Of a DNA stretch of 64,000 nt, positions 58,746-64,000 are shown piece by piece. This DNA is from Psychrobacter sp. JCM 18903. GTDB taxonomy: Bacteria; Pseudomonadota; Gammaproteobacteria; Pseudomonadales; Moraxellaceae. Numbering within the stretch: the stretch's first letter is position 1; every line of letters begins with the position of its first letter. Made by a program: the position numbers and the translations under genes. Where the stretch lies: NCBI RefSeq assembly GCF_000586475.1, contig NZ_BAWJ01000007.1:1-64000 (forward strand). Reading direction: 5' to 3'. A model generated the notes under the pieces. It ran no database searches. It worked only from the letters and a program-made list of their open reading frames with translations, and was not told the origin of the DNA.

Positions 58746-59477
58746 GGGGTATCTCCACTTTACAATTTTAGTAATAAGCTAGCTATGATTAGCTGGTGCT
58801 CATAATGGTATCGTCACAAATCCTCAAAGATATAATGTGTAACTGGCTACCGAGATTAGTCAGAAACAAGTGTGGCGAAGTTCTATTACAGTAAGATGAA
58901 AAAAACAATGACTTACATAACTGGGATTAAAAAGTAACTGCCATGTAATCTTAGGTCTTTATCGCTCCGTTGCGTAACATCCGTTACCAAACTCATACTT
59001 CGAATACAAGCATAACAACTTTGACATAATTTGCAACATTTTTTTTAGATTTTTAAACCCAGTATTTGTTGAATGCCATATCTACTATAGAATGTAGGTC
59101 ATTGTAAAAAAATCCCTATCGGCTCAAATAGATAAAGATACTATTGATTAATATAATTACCAAGAACTTGAAACTAGCGTAATCAATATCCTTTAATTAA
59201 CAAAAATAAAGCCGTACTTGTTCATTAACAAGTACGGCTAATAAAAAATAATAAATGTGGTTTATGACATACTGACAGTCACAATTGAGATCGGAAAATT
59301 GTTACAAAAACAGTAAAAAAGGTGTTTTCACTGCTCTTGTTTCCAGACTACAACCTTAGTCAATGGCTATTACAGACTCCTTATTAAGTATAAAAACCAA
59401 GAAGAAGCTTAGTCAGTTATATCAGTCTCATAATGTAATATCAAGTATGCCATATTCTAATATTAACCTGCGCAATA
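58746..59477. other. Intergenic region upstream of the porin gene
   Basis: 732 bases holding the porin promoter and the malate synthase terminator (59211-59238). Long for this window. No small-RNA structure or coding region could be established, although the distance leaves room for a regulatory RNA. Confidence 0.4.
59211..59238 (-). terminator. Terminator after glcB
   Basis: GCCGTACTTGTT / AACAAGTACGGC, a perfect 12-bp stem with a CATT loop, and T-rich on the minus side. It lies 240 bases after the glcB stop, so the mRNA would have a long 3' tail. Confidence 0.7.
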
Positions 59478-61675
59478 TTAGCAGCCTGCTTTTAGATCAA
59501 GACGTGCCTGATGTAATAATGGCTCAGTATAGCCACTTGGCTGCTCGCGACCTTTAAATACCAAATCACAAGCCGCTTTGAATGCATAAGAGTGGTCAAA
59601 GTTATCTGCCATCGTCTGATAGTCGCTATCGCCTGCATTTTGCTCATCAACCACTTTTGCCATACGCTTCATCGTATCCATCACTTGCTGCTCGCTCACG
59701 ACATCGTGATGCAACCAGTTGGCAATGTGTTGACTTGAGATACGTAAGGTCGCACGGTCTTCCATCAGACCCACATCATTGATATCCGGTACTTTAGAAC
59801 AACCAACGCCTTGATTTACCCAACGCACAACATATCCTAAGATGCCCTGAGCATTATTGTCTAGCTCTTGCTGCTTCTCTTCATCAGTCCAGTTGATATT
59901 TTTTGCTAATGGAATGGTTAAAATGTCGTCTAGACTGGCACGCTCACGTGATTTTAGACTGTCTTGAACGTCAGCAACACTCACTTGATGATAGTGCATG
60001 CTGTGTAAAGTTGCCCCTGTTGGTGACGGTACCCATGCTGTACTGGCTCCAGACTTAGGATGTGCAGCTTTGGTGTCCATCATCTCTTTCATCTCGTCAG
60101 GCTTCGCCACATGCCTTTACCAATCTGAGCAACACCCTGTAGACCAGTCTCTAAACCGATATCAACGTTCCACTGCTCGTAGGCTGGCTGCCATGCTTGT
60201 GACTTCATCTCACCCTTAGGTACAAATGGGCCTGCATTCATGCTGGTATGCATCTCATCACCAGTACGATCTAAGAACCCTGTGTTGATGAAAATGACAC
60301 GCTCTTTTGCTTGGCGGATGGCTTCTTTCAAGTTGACCGTCATACGGCGCTCTTCATCCATGATACCGATTTTGATGGTATTACGCTCTAAGCCTAATAA
60401 GTCTTCTACTGCATTGAATAAATCGTTGGCCATTTTGACTTCTTCAGGACCATGCATTTTTGGTTTAACGATATACATTGAACCTTTACGTGAATTTGAT
60501 AGCGCATTTTTACCTTTAAGGTCATTGAGCGTTAATAGTGGTGTAATCAAGCCATCCATCAAGCCTTCAAATATTTGTTCTTGACCATCACCCAAGTCGA
60601 CCAATATTGCAGGGTTTTGCATGAGGTGACCGACGTTACGAATCAGCAATAACGAACGACCTGGCAGGATCAGCTTGCCACCATCTGGGGTGGTGTATTC
60701 ACGATCTGGATTTTGCTGACGTGTGCGGGTTTTGCCACCTTTTTCAAAGGTTTCTTGCAAGTCACCATTCATGAGACCAAGCCAATTGCGATACACTTCC
60801 ACTTTTTCTTCTGCATCGACGGCAGCGATTGAGTCTTCACAATCTTGAATTGCCGTAATAGCTGACTCTAGCAGCACATCTTTGATATGTGCAGGGTCGT
60901 CTTTACCGACTGGATGGTTGGCATCTATTTGAATTTCTGCATGCAAACCGTTGTTTTTTAATAAAATACCCGTTGGGCTTTCTGCATCACCGACGAAACC
61001 AACGAATTTTTCGGCATCTTTTAGCTCAGTACTGCTATCACCTTGGACAATTTCAAGCTTACCATCGACCACTTTAAAGCCGGTCGCATCGTTATATGAA
61101 CCTGACGCCAATGCAAAGTTTTCATCTAGGAATTGTTTGGCATAAGCAACGACGGCAGCACCGCGAGTTGGGTTGTAACCACCTTTTGCTTCTTGACCAT
61201 TTTCGTCACTGATAACGTCAGTACCGTATAAAGCATCATACAAGCTGCCCCAACGTGCGTTGGTCGCGTTCAATGCGTAGCGCGCATTACGTACTGGTAC
61301 GACCAACTGCGGGCCTGCAATATGAGCAATCTCGTCATCGACATTTTCTGTGCTAACTTTAAAATCATCGCCTTCTGGCAACAGATAGCCAATCTCTTGT
61401 AAGAATGCTTTGTAAGCAGGATAATCAATATTGCCGTCTTTGGCAGGATGTTGCAGGTGCCACTGGTCAATCTGCGCTTGAATCTTGTCACGAGTTGCGA
61501 GCAATGCTTTATTGCGCGGCGTAAACTCTTTAATGACCTTTTCAAAACCTGACCAATAACTGTCTGAATCAACACCGACTTTCGGCAGCACTTCGTTTTC
61601 AATAAAGTCATACAATTGCTGGTCGATGGCAAGAATGCCTTTTTGAATACGATTGGCGTTAGAAGACTGGCTCAT
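59478..61675 (-). CDS. glcB: Malate synthase G (one frameshift)
   Basis: Condenses glyoxylate with acetyl-CoA to malate. 732 residues once repaired, the G-form length. Features: [45 protein letters not shown] substrate-site segment (seen around [10 protein letters not shown] and [17 protein letters not shown]), and the late [19 protein letters not shown]. One G near 60107 restores [14 protein letters not shown]. Together with aceA it makes the glyoxylate bypass. Confidence 0.95.
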
Positions 61676-62246
61676 GTTGTTATCCTTATCTGTTCGTGAG
61701 GGGTGTGAATACGAAGTTGCTACCGCAATGATTACACATTGTCGGTCTTAGGCATCTATTCCAAATTTAGATGAAATACTAAGCAAACCTACTGATATAT
61801 CATACAAGCTGGTGGTGATTAGCGAATTAACTATTTATGCTATGCTATTAACCTATATTTTTGCTGCATTAGCCATTAGCATGGTCAACGCATTTATAAC
61901 GGATGATGGTATCAACCTTGCTTAATGTACTCAGTGTACGATTTGAGCTCGGTTGCCTTGCACCTACTGTAAACGGTTTCAACTGCATAACATTGGCAAG
62001 CATCACCACTGCGACAACACAATATGGCGACACATCAATAGTAAGACAAAATAGCGCTTAAGCAAAATATCATCCTACTATCAAATAAAGAAATAAACAA
62101 GAAAACATCATTCACTAGATAAATACTGGGGTTGTATTATAATGATAATCTATATGAGACAGGCGCTAAGAGGTTTTATTAGTGCTTATCCATCAATACT
62201 TGATATCGCATAGACAAACTGTCAGTAATCATTACCTCACGGATTT
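61676..62246. other. Intergenic region between glcB and miaE
   Basis: 571 bases between divergent genes. A 27-codon open frame at 61842-61925 (+) has a hydrophobic N-terminus but no ribosome binding site. No other signal recognised. Confidence 0.4.
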
Positions 62247-63051
62247 ATGCTTAACTGTTATCTATTTAATATTAGAAAAAGACCTTTTAAACGTTCGATT
62301 ATGGCAAACACTATGAATAAAGAAGATATAAGAACCAAGAACAGTAACGACAAAGTTATGAACGACAGCAATATAGAAGAACCTAGTATAGTAAAAGACG
62401 AGATAGATGAGGACGATGTTGATATCACAAAGCTACGCACCCCGATAAAGGTTGACCTATCTGCTGTTTATAATTTTTTGGGTGCGCGCACGACGCAAGC
62501 TTGTTGATGCGGCGATTGCGAATGTACCGCTGATCATTCAAGATCATGCCAATTGCGAAAAAAAGGCCGCTGGCACTGCCATGAATCTCATATTCCGCTA
62601 TGAGTTTTCTTATGATTTGCAGCGTAAATTGGCACAATTGATACGTGAAGAAATGCTGCATTATGAGCAGGTCTTAGGTATTATGAATGACCGTGGTCAG
62701 GCGTGGAAATATCTGAGTGCTGGACGTTATGCCAAAGGCATGTTAAAACACAAACGTACTTATGAGCCAGCAGCGATGGTTGATGTGTTGATAATTGGCG
62801 CATTTATCGAAGCACGCTCTTGTGAACGTTTTGCCGCCCTTGCTGAGGTCATCGATGACGAACGCTTGGCAAAGTATTATCGCTACTTACTTAAGTCAGA
62901 GAGTCGTCACTTTGAGGATTATTTAGCCTTGGCTCAATCACTGTCTGAGGATGATATTGATGAGCGTGTCGCATTTTTTAAAAAAGTAGAAGCAGAACTG
63001 ATTTCTAGCCCAGATTACGAGCTACGCTTTCATAGCGGTACACCTGCTTAA
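62247..63051 (+). CDS. miaE: tRNA 2-methylthio-N6-isopentenyladenosine hydroxylase (frameshifted)
   Basis: About 268 residues once repaired; the N-terminal start is uncertain (62247 or 62301). A di-iron ferritin-like enzyme: the iron ligands are in DHANCEKKAAG, EEMLHYEQV, EARSCERFAAL and ESRHFEDYL. It hydroxylates the modified A37 of some tRNAs. The frame is lost near 62513, where two missing G (TTGGG to TTG) restore ARTTQAWVDAAIANV. An N-terminal acidic extension of about 45 residues is unusual for MiaE. Confidence 0.88.
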
Positions 63052-63189
63052 ATACATAAGATTAGATACCCTCTTATATGGTAAAAATTATATAGCAAAA
63101 AAGTGAAGTAACTAACCAAGTTTAATGCTCTGGTCTACTACTTCACTTATTAGCCTTTTATTTGAACTTCGTTATAGCAAAATGAATGG

Positions 63190-63396
63190 TTATTTATCAT
63201 CTTTCATTAATGAGCTGTCGTACTGTTTATTATCCTTCGCAACATGATGAGGATCGTGATCATCGGTTGCTCTTTCTGCCGCTGCTGGATTGACTTTTTG
63301 TAGCGCATCATCAGGTACGATGCCATGGTTATCGTTCGCATCTCTTAACTGATGGTCTTCTTGGTTGACAGCCTTGTCATCTGGCGTATTCATCAT
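63190..63396 (-). CDS. Small hydrophilic protein, unknown
   Basis: 68 residues, no hydrophobic segment, rich in Asp, Asn, Lys and His (HDPHHVAKDNKQYDSS). A clean AAGGAG site lies 5-8 bases before the paired ATGs at 63396 and 63393. Likely intrinsically disordered; no family recognised. Confidence 0.65.
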   Translation of the reverse strand: MMNTPDDKAVNQEDHQLRDANDNHGIVPDDALQKVNPAAAERATDDHDPHHVAKDNKQYDSSLMKDDK

Positions 63397-63470
63397 TACT
63401 CCTTATTATCATCATAGTCATTCTATAAAGATAAAAAATCTGTATTTAATCAATATTTTATAAAAGGCTA

Positions 63471-63863
63471 TTAATCTTTTTCATCAGGATTTAACACTCG
63501 TGTTTGGGCATTATCGATATTTGCATAACGATTCATGTTGTTAATACTTTCGCTTTTGGATGTCTCGCTAACCATCGTATGCTCATTCACGCCATCATCA
63601 AAAGCATTACCTTCTTGGTCTCGGCGATCAGGCTGACGTGCGGGGTTGTCATTATCATTGACATGCTCTGAGTGGACGACGCCTTCTTTAAAAGTATCCG
63701 TTCCTTTATTTTCAGTGATGTTCTTTTCAATGCCACTATCAGTATCACTATGCTCATTAGAAGTAGGACTACTAGGTAGGCTATTAGCAGAATCATGACT
63801 ATTGATTGAGTCATCATTTTCACTGATGCGTGTCTTGGTGAGTGCTGGATCATTGGTTTGCAT
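63471..63863 (-). CDS. Hydrophilic Asn/Asp/Ser-rich protein, unknown
   Basis: About 130 residues. Composition is polar throughout (SENDDSINSHDSANSLPS, VHSEHVNDNDNPARQPDR), with no membrane segment or recognised domain. AAGGA lies 8 bases before ATG 63863, which is preferred over 63926. It lies 75 bases upstream of the smaller hydrophilic gene on the same strand, so the two may be one unit. Disordered stress-type protein is the best guess. Confidence 0.6.
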   Translation of the reverse strand: MQTNDPALTKTRISENDDSINSHDSANSLPSSPTSNEHSDTDSGIEKNITENKGTDTFKEGVVHSEHVNDNDNPARQPDRRDQEGNAFDDGVNEHTMVSETSKSESINNMNRYANIDNAQTRVLNPDEKD

Positions 63864-64000
63864 GGCTATATCCTTATTATTGTTATTCGTGTTTTGGCAA
63901 TTGCTTAATGTGCTTAGAGTTTTCATGGCGGTTTAGCAAATGGTGAGCCTGATTTAATACCCAACTCAACCTAGCCAGCAATTCATACTATTCATTGCCT

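Noticed and set aside
61842..61925. 27-codon hydrophobic small peptide
   Set aside because: Lacks a ribosome binding site; too short to support by sequence alone.

Overview
The window looks like chromosomal DNA of a Psychrobacter-like member of the Moraxellaceae. This is inferred from gene content and order, AT-rich codon use, and the neighbour sets pyrG-kdsA-eno-ftsB-ispD, argG/pyrC-rnt and hda-perM/purM-purN. There is no rRNA, CRISPR array, prophage or intact insertion sequence. Most of the window is core metabolism, with a few accessory islands.

Layout. 1-3.6 kb: the edge of a tandem tRNA-Ser pair, a divergent GAPDH/erythrose-4-phosphate dehydrogenase gene and a PIF1-type helicase. 3.9-9 kb: an alcohol-oxidation group (aldehyde dehydrogenase, zinc alcohol dehydrogenase, DUF779 protein, GMC oxidoreductase). 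9.4-16.3 kb: a peptide ABC transporter operon (dppABCDF) ending in a DUF4424 gene. 16.4-20 kb: small membrane and NTF2-like genes, a LysR regulator, a NERD/zinc-finger protein and a LysE exporter. 20.2-31 kb: tkt, serS, a YcxB-like protein, dps, a DUF2057 protein, hda, perM, purM and purN. 31-40 kb: a succinate-semialdehyde-type dehydrogenase, a LysR regulator, isocitrate lyase, a DUF4349 lipoprotein, a CYTH-CHAD protein and a nitroreductase. 40-48 kb: a YkuD protein carrying a tandem repeat, an unknown membrane protein, argG, pyrC, rnt, tRNA-Glu and a membrane-anchored BLUF photoreceptor. 48-58.7 kb: ispD, ftsB, eno, a copper module (copA, copZ and a metal-site-less HMA protein), kdsA, pyrG and a porin. 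59-64 kb: malate synthase G, miaE and two hydrophilic small proteins. aceA and glcB together supply the glyoxylate shunt, which fits growth on the C2 products of the alcohol-oxidation genes.

The strongest global signal is that 21 genes, many of them essential (serS, pyrG, ispD, tkt), are broken by at least 34 small deletions. Nearly every one removes a base from a short run of identical bases, usually G or C. Adding the missing base back restores a full-length protein of normal size each time. I therefore read them as sequencing or assembly errors and annotate each gene as one repaired coding region, giving the break position.

Other items of interest are a 174-bp MITE-like element with a decayed relative that abuts the end of another gene, a tandem tRNA-Ser duplication with matching promoters, an HMA-fold protein that has lost its metal-binding cysteines beside the copper pump, and a blue-light sensor with a C-terminal membrane anchor. 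I did not find a convincing wholly new multi-gene system.
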